Position numbers and translations under genes: made by a program. A stretch of 53,840 nt of DNA from JADFRG01 sp046759305 (GTDB lineage: Bacteria > Chloroflexota > Anaerolineae > Anaerolineales > E44-bin32), in NCBI GenBank assembly GCA_046759305.1, contig JBHIBY010000009.1, forward strand, positions 1 to 53,840, given 5' to 3'. This document shows, piece by piece, positions 16,040 through 26,141 of the stretch. The first letter of the stretch is position 1. Each line of letters starts with the position of its first letter. Below the pieces are notes generated by a model. The model saw only the letters and a list, made by a program, of their open reading frames with translations, was not told where the DNA came from and ran no database searches.

Positions 16040-17641
16040 TTGAAGGGCAAATGGCGAGGTCCCCGATACCGACGTAAAATGCCGCTCGTGCCCGAGAACT
16101 ACGAGCTGCGCTGGGCGGCCGGGCTTGCGCTCCTGGCTGTCGTGCTAACCTCTATCCCATTCCTGATCGCACCTGCGTTCCTTGAACCCGGGTCGACTCT
16201 TAGCGGCTTCTTAGTCAATCCCGTCGACGGCTACAGCTACGTTGCCAAAATGAGGCAGGGGTCAGATTGGGCATTCGAGTTCCGGCTTCCGTACGCTCCG
16301 GAGCCGGGCGCTGGAGTGCTGTTGTTTGCATACCAAATGATCCTCGGTGGCGTCAGCAGCGTTCTCGGTCTCCCGCAAATCCTGACCTACCATGCTGCCC
16401 GAGTGCTCGGTACCCTGGCGATGTTTGCAAGCACCTACGCTTTCCTTGACAGAGCGATACCCACCGGCAGAGCCAAGTGGGCCGCCTTTTTGCTTACGCT
16501 CTTCGGGTCAGGAGTGGGCTGGATTGCGCTATCGGTAGGGTTGTTTCCGATTGATCTGTGGGTTCCAGAAGCGATTCCATTCCTTTCAGCGTATGCAAAC
16601 GCCCACTTTCCGCTTTCCATTGCGATGCTTGTGGCAGCTGCAGCACTTATCGTTTTTCCAGGGCTGCTCCCGGCAGCCCGTCTGGCGATGATTTTCTTTA
16701 CGGGGTTACTGCTAGCATTGTTGCAGCCTTTTGCGGTGGTCGTAATTGGGGCCGTACTCGCCACTTGGATACTGATCGAGCGCCTTCAAGGCACGCTCGC
16801 GGAGCAGCTTAGGAAATGGCTCGAGGGATTGGTTGTATTTGCCTTGGGAGCACTGCCTCTACTTGTGTACACATGGGCGGTGATCCAACAGCATCCAGTT
16901 CTATCCGCTTGGAATGATCAAAACCAGACTCCGACCCCGTCTCTCATCGAAGTTGTGCTTGGGTATGGTGTCGTTTTGGCTCTTGCGGTCGCGGGAATCT
17001 TCCTTGGAGATGTCCGCAAACGTCCGGCCGGACGATTGCTGATCACCTGGGTGATCCTGGGTTTTCTGATGCTCTACCTGCCAGTTTCCCTGCAGCGTCG
17101 GCTAACGCTCGGCCTCTTTATCCCTCTTGCGGCACTAGCCGGCGTAGGTTTGGAGGCCATAGCTCCGACGCGCAGAAGGCTTACGCTGCTGCTTATCGCC
17201 ACACTAGTTGTTTCCGTGCCCTCACATTTAGTCGTGGTTGGATCGGGGCTGGTTGCCGTTTCTAGAGGCGAGGCGGGGATCGTGCTCTCGGAGAACGATC
17301 GGCGGCTGCTTGAATGGGTCGAGTTGAATATCACCGATAGACCGTTGATCCTTGCGAGCCCAGAAACCGGCAATCGCTTGCCGGCCTATGCCCATGCGCG
17401 AGTGCTCTACGGACACCCTTTCGAAACCCCTCGCTCCGAAGCGCAGAAGGAATTGATTGAGGAGTTATGGAAATGGCAAGGCGATCCGCAGCTTGGCCTC
17501 CTTTCTCTTCAAGCTGTGGATGTCGAATACGCGTTCTACGGTGAGACAGAGAAGCCGTTCGGAGTGCCCACTTGGCTCTCGCTGGCCGAATTGGCCCATC
17601 GGGAAGGGGACTCGGAGTTGTATAAGGTACCTGAGAGTTGA
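16040..17641 (+). CDS. GT-C-like polytopic membrane protein, type A
   Basis: This 533-residue protein has about 11-12 membrane helices. The first large outside loop contains NPVDGYSYVAKMRQGSDW and FRLPYAPEPGAGVLLF. A later loop carries VPEAIPFLSAYANAHFPLS. The C-terminal soluble part reads GHPFETPRSEAQKELIEELW. The loop with acidic and aromatic residues after helix 1 resembles GT-C glycosyltransferases, which use polyprenyl-phosphate sugars, but I see no decisive catalytic motif. It has a clear paralogue at 19737 and is followed by a YfhO-like protein. The start is uncertain: TTG 16040 lies very close to a GGGGAGG, and ATG 16079 is the alternative. Confidence 0.7.
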   Translation: MKGKWRGPRYRRKMPLVPENYELRWAAGLALLAVVLTSIPFLIAPAFLEPGSTLSGFLVNPVDGYSYVAKMRQGSDWAFEFRLPYAPEPGAGVLLFAYQMILGGVSSVLGLPQILTYHAARVLGTLAMFASTYAFLDRAIPTGRAKWAAFLLTLFGSGVGWIALSVGLFPIDLWVPEAIPFLSAYANAHFPLSIAMLVAAAALIVFPGLLPAARLAMIFFTGLLLALLQPFAVVVIGAVLATWILIERLQGTLAEQLRKWLEGLVVFALGALPLLVYTWAVIQQHPVLSAWNDQNQTPTPSLIEVVLGYGVVLALAVAGIFLGDVRKRPAGRLLITWVILGFLMLYLPVSLQRRLTLGLFIPLAALAGVGLEAIAPTRRRLTLLLIATLVVSVPSHLVVVGSGLVAVSRGEAGIVLSENDRRLLEWVELNITDRPLILASPETGNRLPAYAHARVLYGHPFETPRSEAQKELIEELWKWQGDPQLGLLSLQAVDVEYAFYGETEKPFGVPTWLSLAELAHREGDSELYKVPES

Positions 17642-19740
17642 CCGCAGCCATCGTGCTCTTTTTCCTGTTCTCCGGCCTGTTGTGGCTAGCGCCCCTAATC
17701 AGCGAACCGATGGGGGTTCTTTTTTGGCGCGGCGGAGCCTACTCGGATCTTCTTATTTCCCATTGGTCGAACGCGGTCCTTGTACGCCAATCGCTGGCCG
17801 ATTGGGGACAGATACCACTCTGGAATCCGATGATCCTTTCAGGCGCACCTTTCGCGGCCGATCCCCTTTCTGGCCTGTACTACCTACCTAATTGGCTTGC
17901 GATCGCAATAAACCCTGGGTTGGCATTCAATCTACTGGCTTGGCTTCACATCGCCTGGGGTGGATTTGGCATGTGGAGGCTCACAAGAACCCTTGGGATC
18001 GGGTCAGGCCCAGCAATCGTGGCGGGCATCGCGTTTGCGGGAATGCCGAAGCTGATCGGACATCTTGGGCTTGGGCATGTCTCGCTGGTTTTCGCTGTTT
18101 ACTGGACACCATGGGTTTTGCTTGCATTTGAGAATGCGATTCGCGAGCTACACGGGAGACGCTTTGCAGCTGCAGCGCTCGCCGGTGCCACGCTTGGCTT
18201 GGTTTTTCTGATCGATCCTCGTTGGTACCCGCCGGCAGCTCTACTAGCAGGAGCGTACGTTGTGTGGCGATTTGCGCATAGCCATCGTGCGAATAAGGCG
18301 GGAAGTCTCGAAGATCGCGCGTTGGTGAAATCGAAGTGGCTTCGAGCAGGATCGTCGTTATCAATTTCGGCACTGATGTCTCTGGCGATTGCTGCGATCC
18401 TGGCCATACCTCTGGGTGAGTTCATATCACTCAGCACTCGCGCGAACTTGTCCTTGGCCCAATCTGCAGAATTGAGACTGCCTCCTGCATATCTTTTGAA
18501 CGCTATGGCCCCTGAGTATGCCGGCTGGCCGGAATGGCAAGTCTATGCCGGTGTGATCGTGCTGTTCTTGGCTCTGACGACAATGGCCAGCCGTGCGTCG
18601 GGTCGTTGGTTTTGGGTGGGAGTTGTACTTATCTCCTTCATTTTTGCTCTTGGAGACCTCACGCCCCTGTACGGTATGGCATCTGCGGTTGTGCCCGGAT
18701 TTAATCAGCTGCGCGTGCCTCCGCGCAGCTTATTCCTTTCCGGTTTTTCTTTGGCGATCCTGGCCGGCATGGGTCTCGATCAGATTCTTGATGGAAAGGC
18801 TCGTCCGAGAGACCTGCGAATCCTGGGCGCAGTACTTGTGGCCCTGATTTTAGTCTTGGCCGCTGGATTCTGGCTTCGCGATCAGGCAGTATTGCGAACG
18901 GCGTCATACATCGTATCGGCAGCACTCATTGGACTGTCTGTGCTCTGGGCGGGAATTTCCGTTCGGAAGCCTTTGCGATGGTCAATTCTGGGCTGGTGCT
19001 TGCTGATCGTATTCGACTTGAGCCTGGCAAATCTAACTACGATTGAGGTGCGCCCTGGCCCAACAATGGAAGTCGCCAGATTGAGCCAGGGGGCAATTGA
19101 TTCGCGAATGTTTTCGCCTTCCTACAGTTTGTCACAGCCCGCTGCAGCTATTTCAGGACTCGAATTGGCAGATGGAATCAATCCGCTACAACTCGCTTCC
19201 TATTCCGCCTACATGTCAAGGGCCGCTGGATACGTTGAGGAGAGGTACTCGGTTACGCTTCCGCCCTTTCCAACTGGTGACCCGGTTGTCGAGTGGGGAT
19301 TCAAGCCAGATCTAGAACTGATGGGGAACGTAGCGGTTTCTCAGATCGTATCTGCGTATCCAATTTCGGATTCCAATCTCGTATTGGAAAGCGAGCAGGA
19401 AGGACGTTTTTACTACAGCAATCCACTTGCCAAACCGCTGGCTTGGATCGATGGGGGCGGACACGTGGAGTTGCTGGAGCGGACTCCCAACCGAATCACG
19501 GTGGAGGCCACGGGGCCCGGGACACTGGTCTCCACCGAAATCGCTTATCCGGGCTGGGAGGTCGAGATCGATGGTTTCAGCGCGCCGATGGCGACATACC
19601 AAGGACTCCTGCGCGCGGTCGAATTAGATGCTGGAGAGCATCGAGTGCAGTTTATCTTTCGCTCGAATTCGATAAGTGCTGGGGCGCTCATCACACTACT
19701 CGGCTTGATTGTCCTGGTTTCACTCTGGTTTCGGAGATGA
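17638..19740 (+). CDS. YfhO-like polytopic membrane protein, type B
   Basis: The 700-residue protein has about 12 helices and a C-terminal beta-rich soluble domain. The loop after helix 1 shows IPLWNPMILSGAPFAADP and LYYLPNWLAIAI, the signature seen in YfhO-type proteins (GT-C fold, linked to glycosylation of wall polymers in Firmicutes). The C-terminal end, STEIAYPGWEVEIDG then GEHRVQFIFRSNSISAG, is the common YfhO tail followed by a last helix. The start TTG 17638 overlaps the previous stop (TTGA). It ends in ATGA shared with the next gene. A probable donor is a polyprenyl-linked sugar; this is inferred from family only. Confidence 0.78.
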   Translation: MTAAIVLFFLFSGLLWLAPLISEPMGVLFWRGGAYSDLLISHWSNAVLVRQSLADWGQIPLWNPMILSGAPFAADPLSGLYYLPNWLAIAINPGLAFNLLAWLHIAWGGFGMWRLTRTLGIGSGPAIVAGIAFAGMPKLIGHLGLGHVSLVFAVYWTPWVLLAFENAIRELHGRRFAAAALAGATLGLVFLIDPRWYPPAALLAGAYVVWRFAHSHRANKAGSLEDRALVKSKWLRAGSSLSISALMSLAIAAILAIPLGEFISLSTRANLSLAQSAELRLPPAYLLNAMAPEYAGWPEWQVYAGVIVLFLALTTMASRASGRWFWVGVVLISFIFALGDLTPLYGMASAVVPGFNQLRVPPRSLFLSGFSLAILAGMGLDQILDGKARPRDLRILGAVLVALILVLAAGFWLRDQAVLRTASYIVSAALIGLSVLWAGISVRKPLRWSILGWCLLIVFDLSLANLTTIEVRPGPTMEVARLSQGAIDSRMFSPSYSLSQPAAAISGLELADGINPLQLASYSAYMSRAAGYVEERYSVTLPPFPTGDPVVEWGFKPDLELMGNVAVSQIVSAYPISDSNLVLESEQEGRFYYSNPLAKPLAWIDGGGHVELLERTPNRITVEATGPGTLVSTEIAYPGWEVEIDGFSAPMATYQGLLRAVELDAGEHRVQFIFRSNSISAGALITLLGLIVLVSLWFRR

Positions 19741-21281
19741 CGAGACACGAAATCCGATGGGCCCTGCCGTATTCCCTGGTCCTGGCGTTGGTAACAAGCC
19801 TGCCGTACGTTCTAGCTGCCATATCCTCCGCACCAGATTGGGGCTTTACCGGCTTTCTCTTCGCCGTAGAAGATGGCAATTCATACATCGCCAAGATGCT
19901 TTCGGGCTTTGAGGGAGCCTGGCTATTTCGAAGCCCATATTCCACCGCAGAGCAATCAGGAGTTTTAGCATTCCTTCCCTATCTCGTGCTAGGCAAAGCG
20001 AGCGATGGGTCGCATGCTCAATTGGTGGCGCTCTACCACCTATTTCGAGTGTTGGTGATACCGGTTCTTGTGATCGCCCTGTACAGGTTCTCAGCGTTGT
20101 TCATCCAAAACGTCGCTCTGCGCCGATGGACGGTGATCATCGCAACCGTTGGCGGAGGGTTGGGCTGGCTCATGATGCTGTTGGGCCAGTCGGAGATCGC
20201 GGGCAGCTTGCCTCTTGAGTTTTACTCCCCAGAGACCTTCGGGTTCCTGGCCATCTACGGCTTGCCGCACCTCACGTTAGCCCGAGCCGTGATGGTGATG
20301 GGGTTCGTCTGGTATCTGCAAAATGAGTCGAACTGGCGAGCGGGAATTGCGCTGCTCGTTGCAGGGATCATCCACCCACCCGAGCTGCTCTCCGCATACG
20401 CTGCTCTTGCCGCGCATGCCATTGCGATCCTGGGATTTGGGGAAAACAACGTTCGGTGGGCGAAGCGGCTAGGGCGTGCGGTTCTTCCCTCCTTACCTCT
20501 ACTCGCATACTTAGGCGCTAAGCTAGCTACCGATTCATATCTGCAGGCCTGGAGCGCACAAAACCTAATCCTCTCGCCGCATCCTTTTTTGTACTTAGTT
20601 GCGTTTGGCATTCTTTTGCCTGCCGCTTTCCTAGGGGCGCGCTACCTCTTACGCCAACGCAAGGAGGCGATGTTGTTCCCGGTTGCTTGGGCTATCGCCA
20701 TCCCCGCGCTAGCATGGGCGCCACTTAATATTCAACGACGGTTACCAGAAGGCGGCTGGGTCGCATTGACCGTGCTTGCTGCATCAGGGCTTGCCATGAT
20801 CGCTGCAAAGCCGCGACAAATCAGCAGAGTTGCCCTTGCAGGCTTGCTCATACCCAGCACCCTGCTGATCCTCATTTCTGGGTTTGATTTTGCGCTGAAT
20901 CCCCGCCAACCTGCCTTTCGATCTCAAGAAGAGCTCAAGGTCTTTACCCGCTTGCGCGATCTAGCCGAACCCAAGGAGATTGTGCTGGCATCGTTTGCGA
21001 TCAGTAATCCGCTTCCTGCCTGGGCCCCCGTGCGAGTCGTGGCAGGCCACGGACCTGAGTCGGCAAGATTGGCGGAATTGAGACCCAGAATCGATGAGTT
21101 CTATCAAGAATCTGAGACAGATGTGGAGCGATTGGAACTTATTCGAGACGAGCACGTATCCTATGTGATCCACGGGCCTGGAGAGCGCGCTCTTGGTGAT
21201 TGGGAGCCTGAAAATTGGGATTGTCTGGAGCTCGTCGACAGCTTAAGCGGTTATGACATTTTCAAAACCTGCCTCCCATAA
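19737..21281 (+). CDS. GT-C-like polytopic membrane protein, type A' (paralogue)
   Basis: This 514-residue protein parallels the gene at 16040: the first loop reads FAVEDGNSYIAKMLSGFEGAW, then FRSPYSTAEQSGVLAFL. Matching positions include GGLGWLMMLLGQ (compare GSGVGWIALSVG), LNIQRRLPEGGWVALTVL (compare VSLQRRLTLGLFIPL) and a final soluble segment with AGHGPESARLAELRP. About 11-12 helices are visible. The start ATG 19737 overlaps the previous stop by four bases. It is the second member of the duplicated A-B module; the enzymatic role is inferred only from the GT-C-like layout. Confidence 0.75.
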   Translation: MTRHEIRWALPYSLVLALVTSLPYVLAAISSAPDWGFTGFLFAVEDGNSYIAKMLSGFEGAWLFRSPYSTAEQSGVLAFLPYLVLGKASDGSHAQLVALYHLFRVLVIPVLVIALYRFSALFIQNVALRRWTVIIATVGGGLGWLMMLLGQSEIAGSLPLEFYSPETFGFLAIYGLPHLTLARAVMVMGFVWYLQNESNWRAGIALLVAGIIHPPELLSAYAALAAHAIAILGFGENNVRWAKRLGRAVLPSLPLLAYLGAKLATDSYLQAWSAQNLILSPHPFLYLVAFGILLPAAFLGARYLLRQRKEAMLFPVAWAIAIPALAWAPLNIQRRLPEGGWVALTVLAASGLAMIAAKPRQISRVALAGLLIPSTLLILISGFDFALNPRQPAFRSQEELKVFTRLRDLAEPKEIVLASFAISNPLPAWAPVRVVAGHGPESARLAELRPRIDEFYQESETDVERLELIRDEHVSYVIHGPGERALGDWEPENWDCLELVDSLSGYDIFKTCLP

Positions 21282-23451
21282 GTCGCTTCCCTGGGTTCCG
21301 ATCGCTATCGGTCCGATCCTGCTGTTTGGGATCGACCTGATCCGGGGGCGAGCGCTTTTCTGGGGAGCGCCACTGTTGCAGTTCACTCCCTGGCACACGG
21401 CGGCCAAAGAAATCCTGTTCTCGGGGCACCTTCCCTTATGGAATCCATGGTTAGGAATGGGAGCGCCGCTGCTAGCTAACTATCAATCTGCCCTTCTCTA
21501 TCCACCGAACTGGATATTGCTGGCTACCGATGTCGCCTGGGGCCAAACGCTCCTGGTATTACTGCACTTGGTATGGGCGGGTTTCGGCATGGCGCGGCTG
21601 GCGCGATCTATTGGGCTTGGAGCCTTCGCGCAGACCGTCGCAGGAATCGCCTATGCGATGTCTGGCTACCTCGTTGCCAGATCGGGATTTCTCAGCATCA
21701 ACGCCGCTGCGGCTTGGCTGCCCTGGATACTATTTGCTGCGGAGGGAGTTGCACGAAGTCCGAAGGCTCGGAGTGTGGCGTTTTTAGGTCTGATGCTTGG
21801 CCTTCAATGGTTGTCGGGTCACGCGCAGATCGCATGGTACACACTGCTTCTTGCTGGAGCCTGGCTTGTGTACCGCGCCCGTGCGAATTCAGACTCGATC
21901 GGTCGCCCAATCCTTGGTCTGGCAGCTGCTGGAGTACTGGCCTTTGCCATCTCCGCAGTGCAGTTGATTCCGACGCTGGAATACCTGGCCGTATCTAACC
22001 GGGCTGGCGATATTGATCCTGAATTCGCGCTAACTTATTCCTTTTGGCCCTGGCGATTACTAGGGCTTCTTGCGCCCGATCTTTTTGGCAATCCGCGAAC
22101 CGCAGATTATTGGGGCTACGGAAATTTCTGGGAAGATGCGATCTATGTGGGAATGCTTCCATTGCTCCTGGCGATCGGCGCATTATTCTCGAGGTCCATC
22201 GGCCGACTAAAGTGGTTCTTGCTCGGGGTTGCAGGAATCGCGCTTATCCTGAGCTTCGGTAGCAATACTCCAATCTTCACGTTCCTTTTCGAGAATGTGC
22301 CGACGTTTTCATTGTTCCAGGCGCCGACGCGCTGGAATCTTTGGCTGGTTGCCTCCCTTTCGTTGCTGGCCGGCCTCGGCGCCGAACACTGGAAGGTTGC
22401 GAAGGGGCGCAAGCTCTACTGGCTGCGTCTCGGCACCGCCGGTGCGATGGCTATCGCGGTTGTGGCTGTGCTGGTCGCGCTGGCCGAGACCGCCGTTGAG
22501 CCAACCTTCACGCGTGCGCTGGCAACTGCAGGCTTTTGGTTGACAGCTTGTGGAATCCTGGCGTTGCTCCGAACCGGTCCAAAGAGAAAAGTGTGGACTG
22601 CAGCGGCTCTGGGTATCGTGGTACTCGACCTTTTCCTCGCCGGCAGCGGCCTCAATCCCACCTTACCTGCCGAGATCAATTCGGCCCCGACCGCCTTGAG
22701 TACTGAAGTGACCGCTGATCACCGCTTGTACATGCCCTCGGAGGTGGAGCGAAGGATTAAATTTGGCGTCGCGTTTCGCTTCGATAGCTTCCAGCCAGAG
22801 CTGGATTGGAGCATCGTGCGCGCGAGCGGATTGCCAAATACACCACTGCTGGATCGGCTGCCATCTGCAAACAATTTCGACCCAATGCTCCCGGCACGCT
22901 ATGTTGCATGGATGGAGCAGCTTGAAAGTGCTCCGGATTTGAGAGATCGAGTGCTGCCCTATATGGATGTAGGTTGGCTGGTGGTCGGAGTACCGGCGAG
23001 ATATGTCCGAGTTGATCAAATCCCAGTGCGCGCCTGGATTGTCCCGCGTGCAGAATGGGCGACGAGCCCAACGGAGGCTATCCGCCGTGCCACAGCTTCG
23101 GGTTTCGATCTTTCCCATGCGGTTGTTCTCGAGGGCAAACCCCAGCCAAGGAAAGGTGGACCAGGTGTTGTGACAGCACTCAACCAGAATGGGCCAAACA
23201 TGGTACAGATCGCTGTCGAAGCCCCGGATGGCGGCTGGCTTGTATTGGCTGACATGTCGTATCCAGGCTGGAGGGCGGAGCTCGATAGCCAAGCTACTGA
23301 AAACTACCCAGCAAATGGATTCATGCGATCCGTTTGGGTTCCGGCGGGCAATCATACGGTGAGCTTCATCTTTCGTCCGATTACAGTCCCAGTGGGTCTC
23401 GTGCTATCCATCGTGGGGCTTGCAGTCTTTGGATATCTGAGGCGCAAATGA
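21253..23451 (+). CDS. YfhO-like polytopic membrane protein, type B' (paralogue)
   Basis: A 732-residue YfhO-like protein, paralogous to the gene at 17638. The first loop reads GHLPLWNPWLGMGAPLLANY, then LLYPPNWILLA. The C-terminal tail is LVLADMSYPGWRAELDS and GNHTVSFIFRPITVPVG followed by a last helix. About 12 helices precede the soluble domain. The ATG at 21253 lies 29 bases inside the previous gene, and its stop overlaps the next start (ATGA). The strong parallel of order and sequence shows that genes 16040-19740 and 19737-23451 are two copies of a two-gene unit. Confidence 0.78.
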   Translation: MTFSKPASHKSLPWVPIAIGPILLFGIDLIRGRALFWGAPLLQFTPWHTAAKEILFSGHLPLWNPWLGMGAPLLANYQSALLYPPNWILLATDVAWGQTLLVLLHLVWAGFGMARLARSIGLGAFAQTVAGIAYAMSGYLVARSGFLSINAAAAWLPWILFAAEGVARSPKARSVAFLGLMLGLQWLSGHAQIAWYTLLLAGAWLVYRARANSDSIGRPILGLAAAGVLAFAISAVQLIPTLEYLAVSNRAGDIDPEFALTYSFWPWRLLGLLAPDLFGNPRTADYWGYGNFWEDAIYVGMLPLLLAIGALFSRSIGRLKWFLLGVAGIALILSFGSNTPIFTFLFENVPTFSLFQAPTRWNLWLVASLSLLAGLGAEHWKVAKGRKLYWLRLGTAGAMAIAVVAVLVALAETAVEPTFTRALATAGFWLTACGILALLRTGPKRKVWTAAALGIVVLDLFLAGSGLNPTLPAEINSAPTALSTEVTADHRLYMPSEVERRIKFGVAFRFDSFQPELDWSIVRASGLPNTPLLDRLPSANNFDPMLPARYVAWMEQLESAPDLRDRVLPYMDVGWLVVGVPARYVRVDQIPVRAWIVPRAEWATSPTEAIRRATASGFDLSHAVVLEGKPQPRKGGPGVVTALNQNGPNMVQIAVEAPDGGWLVLADMSYPGWRAELDSQATENYPANGFMRSVWVPAGNHTVSFIFRPITVPVGLVLSIVGLAVFGYLRRK

Positions 23452-24533
23452 AGGCATACTGGCCTGCGACCGTGTCGACTCTAATAGCGGCAGCTTATGT
23501 GGCATGGCGGCTGGCAAGCCTAGGCTGGGAGCCGATCGGACTCTTTGAGCTAGGTACACGATTCTCGCAGGGAATTGAACAAGGGTCACCCGGCTACGAC
23601 GGGCAGTTTTCATATTACATCGCCTCCAATCCCAGCCCGAACGAGGTTTCACCGAAGCTAGATGTACCCGCCTATCGGTATCAACGAATTCTGTACCCAC
23701 TTATCGCTCGCTTTGGGTCAGTTGGATCCGAAGCATTGCTTCCATGGTCATTGGTGGTTGTGGGTTTGCTGGCACACTGGGGAGGTACCTGGGCCGTAGC
23801 TCTATACTTGCTGGATCAAGCACATAATCCTTGGTATTCGTTGTCTTATGGCTTGTGGGTCGGGTTGGTGGCTCCTATCGGATTGGGACTTGGTGAACCG
23901 CTGGCATATGCCCTGGTTGCTGCGGGTTGGCTTCTGATGGCAAGAGGCAAAGTTGGATGGAGCGCCTTGCTGTTCGGCCTGGCGCTCTTTGCAAAGGAAA
24001 CTACGATCATCTTTATTTCCGCGGCCATTTTGGCTGAACTGACCGAGCAAAGGAGAGGCAGGGCCTTAGGCGCATATTTGGCCGTTGTGGCAGCCTTCAT
24101 CGGGTGGCAAGCTTGGCTGTGGCTAACCTTTGGGAGCCTGGGCTTGGGTAGCGGTGGAGATATGGCCACATCATTCGAATGGATCCCCTTCATGGGGCTG
24201 CTTCGCATCGGATATGTAGACATGCTTGCACTAGGCCTCTTCCTATTGATCTTTCTGCCAACGATCGTGCTGCCTACGATTTGGGCAGCGGTCGCCTCCA
24301 TTCGATCGCTTCTCCGTGAAGCACCCTCAGCGGAAGCCTGGTCACTGCTCGGGAATGGAGTTGCGATTATGATGCTGCCGTTTTCAACCTTTCGTGAGCC
24401 ACTGGGATTGGTGCGATTTGCCAGCGGTTTGGTATTGGCTGTAATCCTATTCTCGGCCTCACGACGGCTCCAACGGCCGCTGCGGTACAGCCTCTTTTGG
24501 TCAGCTCTGTTGGTGATTCTGCTGGCTAAGTAA
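23448..24533 (+). CDS. polytopic membrane protein with GYDGQ motif, hypothetical
   Basis: This 361-residue protein has about nine or ten helices. After helix 1 it carries GSPGYDGQFSYYIASNP and VPAYRYQRILYPLIA, a conserved pair in a family of bacterial membrane proteins that often neighbours YfhO- or GT-C-type genes. The PLIARFG and LFAKETTIIF segments are typical of this group. The start ATG 23448 overlaps the previous stop by four bases; an earlier frame start at 23334 lies inside the upstream gene and has no support. Its role is unknown; by context it takes part in the same lipid-linked glycan or surface-polymer process. Confidence 0.7.
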   Translation: MKAYWPATVSTLIAAAYVAWRLASLGWEPIGLFELGTRFSQGIEQGSPGYDGQFSYYIASNPSPNEVSPKLDVPAYRYQRILYPLIARFGSVGSEALLPWSLVVVGLLAHWGGTWAVALYLLDQAHNPWYSLSYGLWVGLVAPIGLGLGEPLAYALVAAGWLLMARGKVGWSALLFGLALFAKETTIIFISAAILAELTEQRRGRALGAYLAVVAAFIGWQAWLWLTFGSLGLGSGGDMATSFEWIPFMGLLRIGYVDMLALGLFLLIFLPTIVLPTIWAAVASIRSLLREAPSAEAWSLLGNGVAIMMLPFSTFREPLGLVRFASGLVLAVILFSASRRLQRPLRYSLFWSALLVILLAK

Positions 24534-24581
24534 CCCAACGAAGTACAATTCTGCGATTGGTCCGTAGATCCCACACTCAAG

Positions 24582-26141
24582 TTGATCACGCGTAAAAGAC
24601 TCATCTTGGTGGCCGTCTTCACGGCCGGCATGACCACTTTGGCCATCGAGGTTACGGCCGCCCGGCTGCTCGGGACGGTGTTTGGTACCACGAACATCGT
24701 GTGGGCAAATATCATTGGCTTGATCTTGATTTATTTGGCCGCCGGCTACTTCATCGGCGGTCGGTGGGCCGATCGCTCTCCCTACACCGATACTTTTTAC
24801 CGTATCATCGCCTGGGGGGCGTTCACCGCGGGATTAGTGCCGCTGGTTGCCAGGCCGGTGCTCCGACAGGCGGCGGTAGCGGTTCAGGAGCTGGATGCGG
24901 CTATCATGGCTGGTTCCTTCATTTCGGTTCTGGTGCTGTTCGTGGTCCCAGTGACCTTGCTGGCCTGTGTTTCGCCATTCGCTATCCGTCTTTCGATCAC
25001 AGAAACCACTGAAGCAGGACGTACATCCGGCAGGGTGTATGCGGTATCCACCGTAGGTTCGATCTTGGGAACCTTTCTGCCGGTGTTATGGCTGATCCCT
25101 TCCATCGGCACCGCGCGTACTTTCCTGCTCTTCAGTTTGGTGTTGCTGATACTGGCACTGGGAGGTCTGGCTTTCGAGAGCGGGGCGCGCAGGATGCTGC
25201 TATATGCCTGGATGCCGATCGTCCTAATCGTGGCATCGCTACTAGCGCTCTCCGGCCCGATCAAGGAGGGTTCATTATATGAAACAGAATCCTCCTACAA
25301 CTACATCCAGGTAGTCGACAACAATGGCGTGCGGCTTCTATACCTCAACGAGGGTCTTGCCGAACACTCGATGTATTTACCCGAAGAAGCGGCACCTCCA
25401 TACGGATACGGCACATGGGAGATGTTTCTGGCAGCCCCTTTTTTTAATCCTGCCCCGATGGAGCTTGATGACCTTCAGCGAGTAGGTTTAATTGGCTTGG
25501 CTGGCGGGACGATCGCAAAGCAGTATTCGGAGGTATTCGGACCGGTGCCGATCGATGGGTGGGAAATCGATCCGGAGATTATTCGCGTTGGCCGCGAGTA
25601 TTTCGACATGAATGAGCCAAACCTAAATGCCATTGTTGCCGATGGGCGTTGGGGTCTCGAGCAGAGCAATGAACTCTACTCAGTGATCGCAATCGACGCC
25701 TATCGCGCACCTTATATCCCATGGCAGCTGACAACGGTTGAGTTCTTCCAGAGCGTAGCGGATCGCCTTGAAGATCGAGGCGTGTTGGCCATTAACGTTG
25801 GGCGCACCGCGCATGATAGAAGATTGATCGAGGCATTGGCTGGCACGATCCAGGCCGTTTTTCCTTCGGTGCATCTTGTAGACGTGCCTGGGAGCTTCAA
25901 TTCGTTGCTGTACGCTACGCGTGAGCCGACGGAAGCCACTAACCTGGTTGAGAACCTGCTAGCGTTAGAAGAGCGAGGGGCGCCACCTGAGCTGCTCGAA
26001 GCGCTCAATCGCGCTACGCTGAATATCCGAACCACGCCGGAGACCGACATCGTATTCACCGATGACCGGGCACCGGTAGAGCGGCTTATCAACTCGATCG
26101 TGCTTCAATTTGCGCTTGGTGGGATGGAAGGATTGCCCTGA
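24582..26141 (+). CDS. membrane-embedded spermidine synthase-like protein
   Basis: The 519-residue protein has about seven N-terminal helices (TAGMTTLAIEVTAARLLG is the typical start). A soluble class-I methyltransferase-like domain of the spermidine synthase family follows from about residue 225 (YNYIQVVDNNGVRLLYLNEG, VGLIGLAGGTIAKQY, DGWEIDPEIIRVGREYF, VADGRWGLEQ). True aminopropyltransferases use the same fold, but members with this membrane half are of unknown substrate. The start is TTG 24582 with no strong ribosome site. It sits 48 bases after the GYDGQ gene and one base before the DUF1461 gene. Membership of the surface-polymer series is inferred from context. Confidence 0.78.
   Translation: MITRKRLILVAVFTAGMTTLAIEVTAARLLGTVFGTTNIVWANIIGLILIYLAAGYFIGGRWADRSPYTDTFYRIIAWGAFTAGLVPLVARPVLRQAAVAVQELDAAIMAGSFISVLVLFVVPVTLLACVSPFAIRLSITETTEAGRTSGRVYAVSTVGSILGTFLPVLWLIPSIGTARTFLLFSLVLLILALGGLAFESGARRMLLYAWMPIVLIVASLLALSGPIKEGSLYETESSYNYIQVVDNNGVRLLYLNEGLAEHSMYLPEEAAPPYGYGTWEMFLAAPFFNPAPMELDDLQRVGLIGLAGGTIAKQYSEVFGPVPIDGWEIDPEIIRVGREYFDMNEPNLNAIVADGRWGLEQSNELYSVIAIDAYRAPYIPWQLTTVEFFQSVADRLEDRGVLAINVGRTAHDRRLIEALAGTIQAVFPSVHLVDVPGSFNSLLYATREPTEATNLVENLLALEERGAPPELLEALNRATLNIRTTPETDIVFTDDRAPVERLINSIVLQFALGGMEGLP

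Noticed and set aside
24537..24581. Promoter for the spermidine-synthase-like gene (TACAAT near 24544)
   Set aside because: No matching -35 hexamer was found and the gene can be read through from upstream.
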